DNA of 64,000 nucleotides from Symbiobacterium terraclitae (GCF_017874315.1 NZ_JAGGLG010000021.1:1-64000); one strand, 5' to 3'. Counted from the first letter of the stretch, positions 1-7,495 are shown. A program made the numbers and translations. The notes: generated from the letters alone by a model not told the origin.

Positions 1-186
1 GGAAGCTCTTGGGTTGGTATCCCTGCTTACCCTCTAGCCCAGCAGGTGTGAAATCTGCACCCCGGTGACGGGGGATGACGACTCACTCCCTGTTGCAGGG
101 CTACGACCGGCGGAAGCCGGATGCGGGAAAACTGCACGTCCGGTTTGACGAGGGGGCGTTGGCCGAAAGGCCAGCCCCTACTCTAT
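1..186 (+). mobile_element. 3' end of a group II intron (truncated by window edge)
   Basis: The segment ends with the two conserved 3' domains of a bacterial group II intron. Domain V is the hairpin at about 113-147, with GAAGCCGGATGC pairing to GCACGTCCGGTTT. Domain VI is the following stem at about 150-180, built on GGGGGC/GCCCC around a GGCC-GAAA-GGCC tip, and the element ends in CTACTCTAT. The 3' splice boundary is therefore placed near 186/187. Any intron-encoded reverse transcriptase would lie to the left, outside the window. The boundary falls only about 4 bp from the stop codon of the convergent membrane protein gene at 191. The subclass cannot be decided without the rest of the intron. 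Confidence 0.8.
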
Positions 187-190
187 TTGG

Positions 191-658
191 CTAGAAGAGC
201 TCGATCACGGCGATCGCCCCGGTGGCCACGGCCCCCACCAGCAGGCCGGAGATCGCCACGCCACTGGCCAGGGCCAGCACCGTAAGCACCAGCGGCATCC
301 GCACGAGGTTGGCCACCGCCGCTCCCGTCCACATGCCGGTGCCAGGGATCGGGATCCCGACGAGGATCGCGAGCCCCACCCAGCCGTAACGGTGCACCTT
401 CGCCTGGTGCCGCTCGGCGGCACTGTCGATCCGCTGCAGCCAGCGGGCCGCGGCGGGCACCTCCTGGGCGATGCGGCGGAGCATGTACATGATGAAGATG
501 ATCAGGGGCACCTGCAGGACGTTGCCGACGACGCCCAGGGCGATGGCGACGCCGGGCGGGAGCCCGCTGACGATGCCGACGGGGATGCCCACACGGAGCT
601 CCAGGAACGGGATCGCCGAGATGGCGATCACCTTGAGCGCAGCCATCCAGTTGAACAC
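191..658 (-). CDS. Small multidrug export-type membrane protein (COG2426/Sm_multidrug_ex family)
   Basis: This 155-residue integral membrane protein matches the small multidrug-export family in length and layout. A hydrophobic segment with an ELR motif (residues ~10-25, FLELRVGIPVG) comes first. A second membrane pair follows, then a charged cytoplasmic loop (RRIAQEV to RHQAKVHRYG), then two C-terminal membrane segments beginning with GIPIPGTGMWTG. The family name is historical and substrates are not established. The gene stands alone: the deacetylase upstream is ~300 bp away, and the group II intron abuts its 3' end. Family assignment is fairly sure; function is not. Confidence 0.8.
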   Translation of the reverse strand: MFNWMAALKVIAISAIPFLELRVGIPVGIVSGLPPGVAIALGVVGNVLQVPLIIFIMYMLRRIAQEVPAAARWLQRIDSAAERHQAKVHRYGWVGLAILVGIPIPGTGMWTGAAVANLVRMPLVLTVLALASGVAISGLLVGAVATGAIAVIELF

Positions 659-724
659 CAGGAACCCTCCCGGGTCAGGCTTGGGCCCGAGATTCGGGGA
701 ATATGGTACCAGGGAACGGCCCTT

Positions 725-783
725 CCGTCAAACGGGTGGTACCGCCCTGCGGTGAACGGGCGGCCTGTACACCGGTTTGACGG
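725..783. other. Long imperfect hairpin in the 659-952 gap
   Basis: The 294-bp gap between two leftward genes holds no convincing gene. Its main feature is an extended hairpin. CCGTCAAAC at 725-733 pairs with GTTTGACGG at 775-783, with further pairing inside (GGTG/CACC, TAC/GTA, GCCC/GGGC). Three GGTACC palindromes lie within about 90 bp. The arm GGGTGGTACCGCC resembles the T-box antiterminator core on the + strand, but no rightward gene follows before 1931. It could be a terminator for the deacetylase or a remnant of a regulatory RNA. Confidence 0.4.
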
Positions 784-952
784 CGGTACCGCTCCCGGAG
801 TTGCGGTCCCGGCGCGGGTCCGCTGGCGTCGGGGGCCGGTGCGGGGCTCTGTCGTCTTCCGGGGGGCGGGCTGCCAAGCGTTGGCCATGCTGTTTGACCT
901 CGGCCGTCAGGACTGGCTGTGTGGCTTCGGCCCTCCTGCGGGTGCTCGCGCG

Positions 953-1744
953 TCAGCGGAGTACCCGGATGTGGCCGTTCATATCCACGCCGTGGGTGCG
1001 GATCAGCTCGTCCAGCAGCACGAACCGGTAGCCCTGTTCCCGGAGCGACTTGATGATCGCGGGCAGCGCCTGGTCGGTCTGCTTGCAGGAGTCGCTGGCG
1101 TGCATGAGGATGATCGCCCCGGGGTGGGTGAGCTTCACCGTGCGGTTGATGATGCGGTCGACCCCCGGGTTCTTCCAGTCCAGGGAGTCCACCGACCAGA
1201 TGACCGTGGCGTAGCCCAGGTCCTTGGCGGCCTGCACCGAGGCCTCGTTGAACGCGCCGTTGGGCGGCCGGATGTACGTGGGGTCGCGCCCGGTGATCTC
1301 CTTCAGGATGGCGTGCGCGGCGGCGATGTTCTGCCGCGCCCCCTCCCGGCCCAGCGTGTTCAGGTCGACGTGCGCCTGCCCGTGCGACTCGATCTGGTGC
1401 CCGTCGGCCTGGATCTGCTTCACGAGCTCCACATGGTTCTTCGCCCAGGGGCCGGAGAGGAAGAAGGTGGCGGGCACCTTCTCGGCGCGCAGCACTTCCA
1501 GCACCTTGGGGGCCATCTTGTTGCCCCAGGAGATGTCGAAGGTGAGCGCGATGACCTTCTCGTCGGTCTTCGCCGAGTAGATGGGGCGCAGGTTCGGCTG
1601 GAGCGACGCGCTCACCGGCGCGGCGTCGTTGCGCTCGACCACCCGGGCCTGCGCCGGAGCTGCCGCCGCGAGCAGCAGCAGGGCGGCGGTCAACAGCGCG
1701 GTGCCTGCCCGGCGCGGCGCCAACCGGTTCCAGATCCAGTGCAT
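953..1744 (-). CDS. Polysaccharide deacetylase, PdaB/YlxY-like, exported
   Basis: A 263-residue NodB-fold deacetylase that would remove acetyl groups from peptidoglycan or another wall polymer outside the membrane. An N-terminal hydrophobic segment (residues ~13-32) ending AQA acts as signal or anchor. The NodB motifs are present: TFDISWG at ~68 (the PdaB-type form of motif 1, where the usual second Asp is replaced), SHGQAH as motif 2 and RPPNG as motif 3. The start at 1744 lies 9 nt from an AGGAGG site. A second ATG 6 nt upstream (1750) is too close to it. The gene appears monocistronic. PdaB relatives act in sporulation; that role here is inference. Confidence 0.85.
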   Translation of the reverse strand: MHWIWNRLAPRRAGTALLTAALLLLAAAAPAQARVVERNDAAPVSASLQPNLRPIYSAKTDEKVIALTFDISWGNKMAPKVLEVLRAEKVPATFFLSGPWAKNHVELVKQIQADGHQIESHGQAHVDLNTLGREGARQNIAAAHAILKEITGRDPTYIRPPNGAFNEASVQAAKDLGYATVIWSVDSLDWKNPGVDRIINRTVKLTHPGAIILMHASDSCKQTDQALPAIIKSLREQGYRFVLLDELIRTHGVDMNGHIRVLR

Positions 1745-1930
1745 GTCCATTCTCCTCCTGTGACGGGGTGTTACCAGTGTGCGTGCTCCGCGTGACCACC
1801 ATGCGGGCCGTCACCGGGCCGAATCATGGCAGGGATGCCAGGGAACAGACAGGAATGAAGGGTGAACACATCGAATAGTCACGCATTCACGCCGTCAGAA
1901 CTGCGAGACGGACATGAAGGGGAGGCGGAC

Positions 1931-3568
1931 ATGAGCTTCGATCATGCGGGCAAGTTGGTTGCGCGTGCGCTGCGCAACGAGGGGGTAGAGGTGGTCTTCA
2001 CCCTGTGCGGGGGCCACGTGATGTCGATCTACGACGGCTGCCTGGACGAGGGGATCCGCGTCGTGGACGTGCGGCACGAGCAGACGGCGGCCTTCGCCGC
2101 CGACGCGTGGGCCCGCCTGACGGGACGCCCCGGCGTGGCGATCGTCACCGCGGGGCCCGGGGTGACCAACGCGGTGACCGGCATCGCCAACGCGCACCGG
2201 GCGCAGTCGCCCCTGGTGGTGATCGGCGGCCAGGGCCCTCACAACCTGGCGGGCAAGGGCGCGCTGCAGGAGATGGACCTGCTCTCGGTGATCCGGCCGA
2301 TCACCAAGTGGCAGGTGTCGGTCACCGACCCGGCGCGGATCCCGGAGCAGATCGCCATGGCCTTCCGCAAGGCGATGGCCGGCGTGCCCGGGCCGGTCTA
2401 CCTGGAGATGCCCCTGGACCTGCTCTTCGCCCCCTGGGCGCAGGGGGACGTGCGCCTGCCCGCGCCTTACCCCGGGCGGCCGTCCATGCCCGGCGACGAG
2501 GAGCGGGTGGCGGCGGCCGCGGCGCTGCTCCGGCAGGCCGACCGGCCGGTGGTGCTCATCGGGAGCCAGGTGCGCTGGTCGCCCAACTGGGAGGTGGCGC
2601 GCACCTTTGCCGAGCGGGTAGGCGCCCCGGTCTACGTCTCCGGCATGGCCCGCGGGCTGCTGGAGCCCCGCTGGATGCGCTCCCGCAAGGCGGCGCTGGC
2701 CGAGGCCGACGTGGCGCTGGTCTTCGGCACGCCCCTGGACTTCCGCCTGAACTACGGCGGCGCACCGGTCTGGAACGACGCCTGCAAGCTGATCCAGGTG
2801 GACCTGGACCCGTCCGAGCCGGGCCGCAACCGGGACGCCGACGTGGCGATCCCCGGCGACAGCGCCGCCGTCATGGCGCAGCTGCTGGCCCTGGGCGACC
2901 TGGGGGCCGACCGGCCGGAGCGCCGGCAGTGGCTGGAGCGGCTGCAGGCGGAGGAGGAGAAGCGCCTGGCCCGCATGCAGCCGGGCCTCACCAGCGCCGC
3001 CAGCCCCGTGGACCCGCTCAGGCTCTGCGCCGAGATCGACCGGGCGCTGCCAGACGGCGCGCTCGTGATCGGCGACGGCGGCGACTTCGTGGCCACCGCC
3101 GCCAACGTGCTGCGCGTGCGCCGCTACCCGGCGGGCTGGATGGACCCGGGGCCGCTGGGCACCCTGGGCGTTGGCATGGGCTTCGCCATGGCCGCCCGCC
3201 TTGCCCACCCGGACGCGCCGGTCCTGCTGCTGCTGGGCGACGGCACGGCCGGGCTGAACCTGATGGAGGTGGAGGCGGCGGTGCGGCAGAACCTGCCCTT
3301 CGTGGTCGTGATCGGCAACGACGCGGGCTGGACCCAGATCCGGCGGGGACAGGTGGAGATGTTCGGCGCCGACCGCGCCCCGGCGACCGCCCTGGCGTAC
3401 GCCCGGTACGACGAGGTTGCCGTCGCACTGGGCGCCCGCGGCGAGTGGATCGAGCGGCCCGAGGACGTGGGTCCCGCACTGGAGCGGGCCTTCGCCAGCG
3501 GGAGGGTGACGGTGATCAACGTGAAGATGGGCGCCAGCGACTTCCGGGCCGGCGCGATCAGTGTGTAG
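1931..3568 (+). CDS. Thiamine diphosphate-dependent lyase (acetolactate synthase-like / 2-hydroxyacyl-CoA lyase-like)
   Basis: A 545-residue three-domain ThDP enzyme. The N-terminal Pyr domain has the catalytic Glu50 in RHEQTAAF. A central Rossmann-like domain follows, then a PP domain with the GDG...GND cofactor motif (GDGTAGLN, then IGNDAGW). The segment [11 protein letters not shown] and the C-terminal VINVKMG resemble 2-hydroxyacyl-CoA lyases more than anabolic IlvB. No regulatory subunit (IlvH) or other ilv gene is nearby. The exact acyl substrate cannot be read from sequence. ATG 1931 follows GGGGAGG by 6-7 nt; a longer frame to 1862 lacks a ribosome binding site. A strong hairpin follows the gene. 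Confidence 0.82.
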   Translation: MSFDHAGKLVARALRNEGVEVVFTLCGGHVMSIYDGCLDEGIRVVDVRHEQTAAFAADAWARLTGRPGVAIVTAGPGVTNAVTGIANAHRAQSPLVVIGGQGPHNLAGKGALQEMDLLSVIRPITKWQVSVTDPARIPEQIAMAFRKAMAGVPGPVYLEMPLDLLFAPWAQGDVRLPAPYPGRPSMPGDEERVAAAAALLRQADRPVVLIGSQVRWSPNWEVARTFAERVGAPVYVSGMARGLLEPRWMRSRKAALAEADVALVFGTPLDFRLNYGGAPVWNDACKLIQVDLDPSEPGRNRDADVAIPGDSAAVMAQLLALGDLGADRPERRQWLERLQAEEEKRLARMQPGLTSAASPVDPLRLCAEIDRALPDGALVIGDGGDFVATAANVLRVRRYPAGWMDPGPLGTLGVGMGFAMAARLAHPDAPVLLLLGDGTAGLNLMEVEAAVRQNLPFVVVIGNDAGWTQIRRGQVEMFGADRAPATALAYARYDEVAVALGARGEWIERPEDVGPALERAFASGRVTVINVKMGASDFRAGAISV

Positions 3569-3655
3569 CTTTCGATGGGGTGCTGGGCAAGGTCCCGACC
3601 CGCCGCCGCACCCCCGGTGGTGGAACCGATCTCGTGGGCGGGATCGCATGAGGAG

Positions 3656-3687
3656 AAAGGCCAGGGCGGGTAACCCGCCTGGCCTTT
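3656..3687 (+). terminator. Rho-independent-type hairpin after the ThDP enzyme
   Basis: AAAGGCCAG at the left pairs with CTGGCCTTT at the right, with an inner GCGGG/CCCGC stem and a TAA loop. It lies about 90 bp downstream of the ThDP enzyme stop. The T-tract is short and lies within the stem. Confidence 0.7.
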
Positions 3688-3794
3688 CGCATGCGTGCGA
3701 TCTTGCGTACCCGCCGCCAGTCGGGTGACGCCGATGACGCCATCGTCTCATGTAAGTCCGAGCATTCAGGGCGCCGCCCGCCTCCGCCCCCCGT

Positions 3795-4668
3795 AACGGC
3801 AAGGATTTTAGCCATCGGCAGTGTGTGCCGTGGCGCATTTCCTTGCCGTTCAACCTTGAACTGGCGTGCCGGCCCCGGCAGCAGGCCGCTTGGGCTCGCT
3901 TCCGGTCGCCCAGATGCCTGTGGCGATACCTCGAAAGGCGGGGGTGGGGACCGTCCCGGTCGTTCCCCCGCACGGCAACGGCAAGGATTTTAGCCATCGG
4001 CAGTATGTGCCGTGGCTCATTTCCTTGCCGTTTAACCTTGAACTGGCGTGCCGGCCCCGGCAGCAGGCCGCTTCGGCTCGCTTCCGGTCGCCCAGATGCC
4101 CGTGGCGATACCTCGAAAGGCGGGGGTGGGGACCGTCCCGGTCGCTGCCCCGTACGGCAACGGCAAGGATTTTGAACTGGCGTGCCGGCCCCGGCAGCAG
4201 GCCGCTTCGGCTCGCTTCCGGTCGCCCAGATGCCCGTGGCGATACCCCGAAAGGCGGGGGTGGGGACCGTCCCGGTCGCTGCCCCGCACGGCAACGGCAA
4301 AGATTTTAGCCATCGGCAGTGTGTGCCGTGGCTCATTTCCTTGCCGTTTAACCTTGAACTGGCGTGCTGGCCCCGGCAGCAGGCCGCTTCGGCTCGCTTC
4401 CGGTCGCCCAGATGCCCGTGGCGATACCTCGAAAGGCGGGGGTGGGGACCGTCCCGGTTGTTGCCCCGCACGGCAACGGCAAGGATTTTAGCCATCGGCA
4501 GTATGTGCCGTGGCGCATTTCCTTGCCGTTTAACCTTGAACTGGCGTGCCGGCCCCGGCAGCAGGCCGCTTCGGCTCGCTTCCGGTCGCCCAGATGCCCG
4601 TGGCAACACCTCGACAGGCGGGTGTGGGGACCGTCCCGGTCGCTGCCCCGCACGGCAACGGCAAGGAT
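3795..4668. repeat. Tandem array of 182-bp units, five copies plus a stub
   Basis: Unit starts (AACGGCAAGG) are at 3795, 3977, 4159, 4293, 4475 and 4657. Four units are 182 bp. The third is 134 bp because 48 bp are missing. The last stub is only ~12 bp before unrelated sequence. Each full unit opens with a ~57-nt two-tier hairpin: AACGGCAAGGA pairs with TCCTTGCCGTT, and inside it GCCA-T-CGGCA pairs with TGCCG-TGGC. Differences between copies fall in loops or unpaired positions. 182 is not a multiple of three and stops differ by frame, so the open frames crossing the array are not genes. The 3569-4882 gap holds only this array, the terminator at 3656, the dispersed hairpin element at 4704 and the terminator at 4779. 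Confidence 0.95.
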
Positions 4669-4703
4669 CACGACCAGGAGTTCGCCAGCACCAAGTTTGA
4701 CAT

Positions 4704-4756
4704 GGGGAGAGTTTCCCTGTATTTCGTGATGCTTACAGGGGCGATTCCCCTATGTC
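4704..4756 (+). repeat. Dispersed hairpin element, copy A
   Basis: It contains TTCCCTGTATTTCGTGA flanked by GGGGAGAG on the left and GGGG-CGAT-TCCCC on the right. The same arrangement occurs twice more at 59294-59348 (minus) and 59480-59540 (plus). This copy is the most diverged and sits about 40 bp after the 182-bp array. Confidence 0.65.
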
Positions 4757-4778
4757 CCCCGGCAGACAAAAACCCAGC

Positions 4779-4814
4779 AAGATCCGGGCGCCCGTGCGCG
4801 GTCGCCCGGATCTT
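4779..4814 (-). terminator. Terminator for the leftward microgene pair
   Basis: A perfect 12-bp stem AAGATCCGGGCG/CGCCCGGATCTT. On the minus strand it is followed by GCTGGGTTTTTG, so it would terminate the leftward unit 5381-4883. Confidence 0.8.
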
Positions 4815-4882
4815 GGCTTCGAGGAGTGGTCCCTCCGCGGGCCACTCCCCTCGTGGGCCGTGCCGAAGCGTGGGCAACGGCC

Positions 4883-5098
4883 CTAATCGTTCAGGTCCCG
4901 CACCTGCAGGGTGTACATCCAGAGGTCGATGGGCGGCGCGGTGCGGCCTGCGGGGCCGACGCGCCTCGACCAGTCCAGCCACAGGGCCGTGTACGGGTGG
5001 ATCTGCTCGGGGCTCCAGGTGATGACCCACTCGTTGCCGCCGATGGCGTAGACGTCCGGCGTCTCCGTGGGCCGGCCCCAGTTGTAGGGAATCTGCAT
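4883..5098 (-). CDS. Hypothetical protein, 71 residues
   Basis: Not recognised. The product is short, Trp-rich (five Trp) and without a membrane segment: it starts MQIPYNWGRP and contains WSPEQIHPYTALWLDW. ATG 5098 is preceded by AGGGAGGG, and that site overlaps the stop of the upstream gene, so the two are translationally close (13 bp apart). Its position next to a phage-type lysis cassette makes a phage origin plausible, but nothing in the protein proves it. Confidence 0.55.
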   Translation of the reverse strand: MQIPYNWGRPTETPDVYAIGGNEWVITWSPEQIHPYTALWLDWSRRVGPAGRTAPPIDLWMYTLQVRDLND

Positions 5099-5111
5099 GG
5101 CGACTCCCTCC

Positions 5112-5381
5112 CTAGCGGTAGTACGGGGCGCCGGAGACCGGGCCGGGGACCATCCAGGGCAGGCCGTGGAACATGGGGTTCGGCGGCACCGGGCCGACGA
5201 GGTTCTTCACCGCCATCCGCTCCACGCGGGCGACGGCCTCGTCGGTGGGCACGCCTGACGCCGCCAGGTAGCCCGCCATAGTGGCCCGCACCAGCGTGTT
5301 GCCGTCGATGAGGTCGCCGCCCGCCTGTTCGATGTAGCGGGCGGCCACTTCGCGCGCGACTTGCAGGGCCCTTTCATCCAT
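5112..5381 (-). CDS. Hypothetical protein, 89 residues
   Basis: Not recognised. The first ~65 residues look helical (MDERALQVAREVAARY onward). The C-terminal ~25 are Pro/Gly-rich (GPVPPNPMFHGLPW). ATG 5381 has GGAGG nine nucleotides upstream, so it is preferred over a GTG at 5399. The gene is first in a leftward pair with 4883-5098 and diverges from the small gene at 5445. No function is suggested. Confidence 0.55.
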   Translation of the reverse strand: MDERALQVAREVAARYIEQAGGDLIDGNTLVRATMAGYLAASGVPTDEAVARVERMAVKNLVGPVPPNPMFHGLPWMVPGPVSGAPYYR

Positions 5382-5444
5382 GGGTGTCACCCTCCTCACA
5401 CCATCCTATGCAGGTGACATAAGATGGCGAGTGGAGGGATGCAC

Positions 5445-5657
5445 ATGGCACCCACCCCGCGCCGACTGATGCTCAATCCCGGCGGCGGCTTCCCGGTGCC
5501 CGGGGCGATGTCGGCGGAGCAGTTTCCCCCGGCCGTGCGGGAGTCGATCACGCGCATCTTCGCCGGGCCGCCGAAGCCTTCGGTCACACTGTCCGTGATG
5601 AACGAGGCCCAGCAGACGATGCTCGCGCCGGACCTGCCCTTCCGTGGAAACGTGTAA
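5445..5657 (+). CDS. Hypothetical protein, 70 residues
   Basis: Not recognised. It is Pro/Met-rich (MAPTPRRLML; NPGGGFPVPGAM) with no clear membrane segment. ATG 5445 lies 7 nt after GGAGG. Two upstream in-frame ATGs (5424, 5439) are badly spaced. It diverges from 5381 and is followed by two GC-rich hairpins before the lysis cassette. Reality of the gene rests on the ribosome binding site and open frame only. Confidence 0.45.
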   Translation: MAPTPRRLMLNPGGGFPVPGAMSAEQFPPAVRESITRIFAGPPKPSVTLSVMNEAQQTMLAPDLPFRGNV

Positions 5658-5722
5658 TGATGAGCCCGCGGCCGTGACGCCTCGCGGCGGAGGCGGCCGC
5701 GCCGGTCCCGGGATACCGCAGA

Positions 5723-5748
5723 GGCCAGGGTGATCGGACACCCTGGCC
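5723..5748 (+). terminator. Hairpin before the lysis cassette
   Basis: GGCCAGGGTG pairs with CACCCTGGCC around a short loop. A second GC-rich stem (GCGGCCG/CGGCCGC) lies just upstream near 5670-5702. No clear T-tract follows, so terminator function is tentative. Confidence 0.45.
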
Positions 5749-5780
5749 TGCCGCCGCTCTGAAAGGGGGCAGCGCACAAG

Positions 5781-6041
5781 GTGGACGAGAAGGAGTCACG
5801 ATTGTCCGCCTTGGAGCGGACGGCGATCCAGCACGACAAGCGAATCGGCGCCCTGGAGCGGAAACAGGCGGCCGCCGAGGCTACCGCCGAAGCGATGCAG
5901 CAGGACATTCGCGAGGCGAAGGAGGCCGCGCAGCACGCCGCGCGCGGCATCGACTCGCTCAGGCAGTGGATGCTGGCGACCATCGCCACGGTGGCCACCG
6001 GAATGCTCATGGCCATCCTCAACTCGCTGATGGGGAGGTGA
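5781..6041 (+). CDS. XhlA-like haemolysin/holin accessory protein
   Basis: An 86-residue protein. The first ~60 residues form a charged coiled coil (ERTAIQHDKRIGALERKQAAAEA). A single C-terminal membrane segment follows (residues ~64-82, MLATIATVATGMLMAILN). This is the layout of PBSX XhlA-type proteins that assist phage lysis. GTG 5781 has a weak GGGGG site 11 nt upstream. Only 4 bp separate its stop from the endolysin start, and the endolysin's ribosome binding site lies inside this gene. The assignment rests on architecture and context. Confidence 0.7.
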   Translation: MDEKESRLSALERTAIQHDKRIGALERKQAAAEATAEAMQQDIREAKEAAQHAARGIDSLRQWMLATIATVATGMLMAILNSLMGR

Positions 6042-6045
6042 GCCC

Positions 6046-6711
6046 GTGAACACCATCGACTGGGCCGTCAGCGTAAAGCCTGACCTGGTGCGGCTCCAGC
6101 GGGAGCGGGGCATCCCAGCCCTGTTCGCGGCCGCGCAGATGTGCCACGAGAGCTACAACACCCAGACGGGAGGCCTCACGGAACTCGCTTCCAAGTGCCA
6201 CAACTACGCGGGGATGAAGTGGGCGCCGTGGCAGGCGGAGTTCGGCGCCTATCCGGTGGTCTACGGCACCTGGGAGCACATCGACGGAAGCGACCAGCGC
6301 GTGAGCGCCGCCTTCGCCGCGTTCCCCTCCTGGGAGCACTGGCTCCGCGCCTACGCCTCCCTGCTCACGGCCGACCGCTACCGGAGCGCGCTGCAGTTCG
6401 CAGCCGACCCGCTGCTGTATGGCCTGCAGGTCTGGCAGTACGGCTGGGCCACGGATCCCAACTACGCCGTCAAACTCGGCCTCTGGATGGCGCAGCTCTG
6501 GTCCCACTACGCCGACACCCTCCAGGGGGCGCCGGCCGCGCGCACGCCGGTGCCGATCCGGGACGCCGGCGGCCGCCTGCTGACCACCGGCTGGCTGGAC
6601 GGCGACCGGACCGCGGCGTACCTGCGGGAACTGGCCGAGGCGATGGGGCAGGTCGTGGACTGGCAGGCGTCGGAGCCGGCCGCTATTGTGCGGTACCCGG
6701 GGCGGCTGTAG
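6046..6711 (+). CDS. Phage-type endolysin, glucosaminidase (FlgJ/LytG-like) domain
   Basis: A 221-residue protein. Residues ~10-160 resemble the glucosaminidase/muramidase fold: AAQMCHES carries the probable catalytic Glu, then NYAGMKW, FAAFPSW and YG-LQVWQYGWATDPNY. It would cleave glycan strands of peptidoglycan. The ~60-residue tail (from PVPIRDAGGRLL) resembles a stalk- or substrate-binding extension. No signal peptide is visible, as expected for an endolysin released by a holin. GTG 6046 follows GGAGGTGA. It lies between the XhlA-like and holin-like genes. Confidence 0.8.
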   Translation: MNTIDWAVSVKPDLVRLQRERGIPALFAAAQMCHESYNTQTGGLTELASKCHNYAGMKWAPWQAEFGAYPVVYGTWEHIDGSDQRVSAAFAAFPSWEHWLRAYASLLTADRYRSALQFAADPLLYGLQVWQYGWATDPNYAVKLGLWMAQLWSHYADTLQGAPAARTPVPIRDAGGRLLTTGWLDGDRTAAYLRELAEAMGQVVDWQASEPAAIVRYPGRL

Positions 6712-6741
6712 CACAGGCGTGCCGCAGAGGGGGGCGATCCT

Positions 6742-7056
6742 GTGACCGAGCTGCAGTGCCTGACCGAGTTCCTGGGCGCGCAGCTGCCCGAGTCGGCGCT
6801 CACCCAGGCCCTGACCTTCGCGGCCGTCACGGCTTCGCTGGTGGGGCTGCTCCGCCGCATCCCCTGGATCGATGCGCGTCGGCAGGTGGCCGGGCCGGTC
6901 CTGGCGCTGGTTATCGGGCAGGTGTTCGGATGGTGGTCCGTGGGGTTCGACCCCGCTGAGTGGCCGCTGGCCGTCGGCACCGGGCTCGTCGTCGCCCTGG
7001 TCGCCATCGGCGGGTACAGCGGCGCCAAAAATGTGGTGCAGAGCACGCGGAGGTAG
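6742..7056 (+). CDS. Putative phage holin, small multi-pass membrane protein
   Basis: A 104-residue protein with about three hydrophobic stretches: residues ~20-38, ~50-65 (VAGPVLALVIGQVFGWW) and ~74-93 (AVGTGLVVALVAIGGY). It ends in a short basic tail (QSTRR). Size and position directly after the endolysin fit a holin. The GTG start has a GGGGGG site upstream. No family-specific motif was recognised, so the call depends on context. A strong terminator closes the cassette. Confidence 0.65.
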   Translation: MTELQCLTEFLGAQLPESALTQALTFAAVTASLVGLLRRIPWIDARRQVAGPVLALVIGQVFGWWSVGFDPAEWPLAVGTGLVVALVAIGGYSGAKNVVQSTRR

Positions 7057-7100
7057 AGGTGTTCCTTGTCATATGAGGCTGGTGACCTGACTCTATTAGA

Positions 7101-7140
7101 AACGGCCCCCATCTCAGGCGAAGAGATGGGGGCTTCCGTT
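7101..7140 (+). terminator. Terminator of the lysis cassette
   Basis: GCCCCCATCTC pairs with GAGATGGGGGC around AGGCGAA, with AACGG/CCGTT extending the base. It lies 45 bp after the holin-like stop. Confidence 0.8.
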
Positions 7141-7360
7141 ACATTCACCGGGCTTGAGCACCGTGATGATTGCGGCTCGGGTTGACCGCGCCCGGAGTCT
7201 TGCCTCCTGAAGGCCAGACACGATGCCGTCGACAAGGCCGCGCAAGATTCCGCCGACGGCTGAGCATCGTGGCTGCACGATGGCTACACCAGGGGGCCGA
7301 ACGCGGCAGCAGGATTGCGAGGTACGAACCACGCAACCCTGCTGCCCCTTGATTTCGGCA
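7141..7360. other. Non-coding stretch between lysis cassette and tRNA-Arg
   Basis: With the terminator before it, this leaves ~300 bp without a convincing gene. Short open frames on both strands lack ribosome binding sites and family features. A hairpin at 7305-7346 (GGCAGCAGG/CCTGCTGCC with inner TTGCG/CGCAA) lies about 15 nt downstream of the tRNA on the minus strand and probably terminates it. I see no integrase and no second copy of the tRNA 3' end here. Confidence 0.5.
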
Positions 7361-7437
7361 TGGCGCGCCCGGAGGGACTCGAACCCCCGACCAACAGTTT
7401 AGGAAACTGCTGCTCTATCCTGCTGAGCTACGGGCGC
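7361..7437 (-). tRNA. tRNA-Arg, anticodon CCU
   Basis: The cloverleaf reads on the minus strand. The acceptor stem is GCGCCCG/CGGGCGC. The D-arm contains GCTCAGCAGGATAGAGC. The anticodon stem is GCAGT/ACTGT with loop TTCCTAA (anticodon CCT in DNA). The T-arm contains GGTTCGAGTCC. The 3' CCA is encoded at 7361-7363. It reads the rare-class AGG arginine codon. A tRNA next to a phage-type cassette is a plausible attachment site, but no matching att repeat was found. Confidence 0.95.
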
Positions 7438-7495
7438 CGATGACCCATTCATTATACGAACCGATCGCTGTGCATGTCAACCGCAGCGGCCGTTG

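Noticed and set aside
1895-4609. A 904-residue minus-strand open frame opposite the ThDP enzyme
   Set aside because: Low-complexity His/Arg/Gly-rich translation typical of antisense frames in high-GC DNA; the + strand has clear catalytic motifs.
3795-4668. CRISPR-like reading of the 182-bp array
   Set aside because: Units are directly adjacent and whole, with no variable spacers, and no cas genes are present.
3800-4730. Several 90-170-residue open frames on both strands across the repeat array
   Set aside because: They share repeat-derived peptides, shift frame between units because 182 is not a multiple of three, and have no ribosome binding sites.
7114-7352. Small ORFs on both strands between the lysis cassette and tRNA
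   Set aside because: No Shine-Dalgarno, no recognisable protein features; better explained by terminator hairpins.
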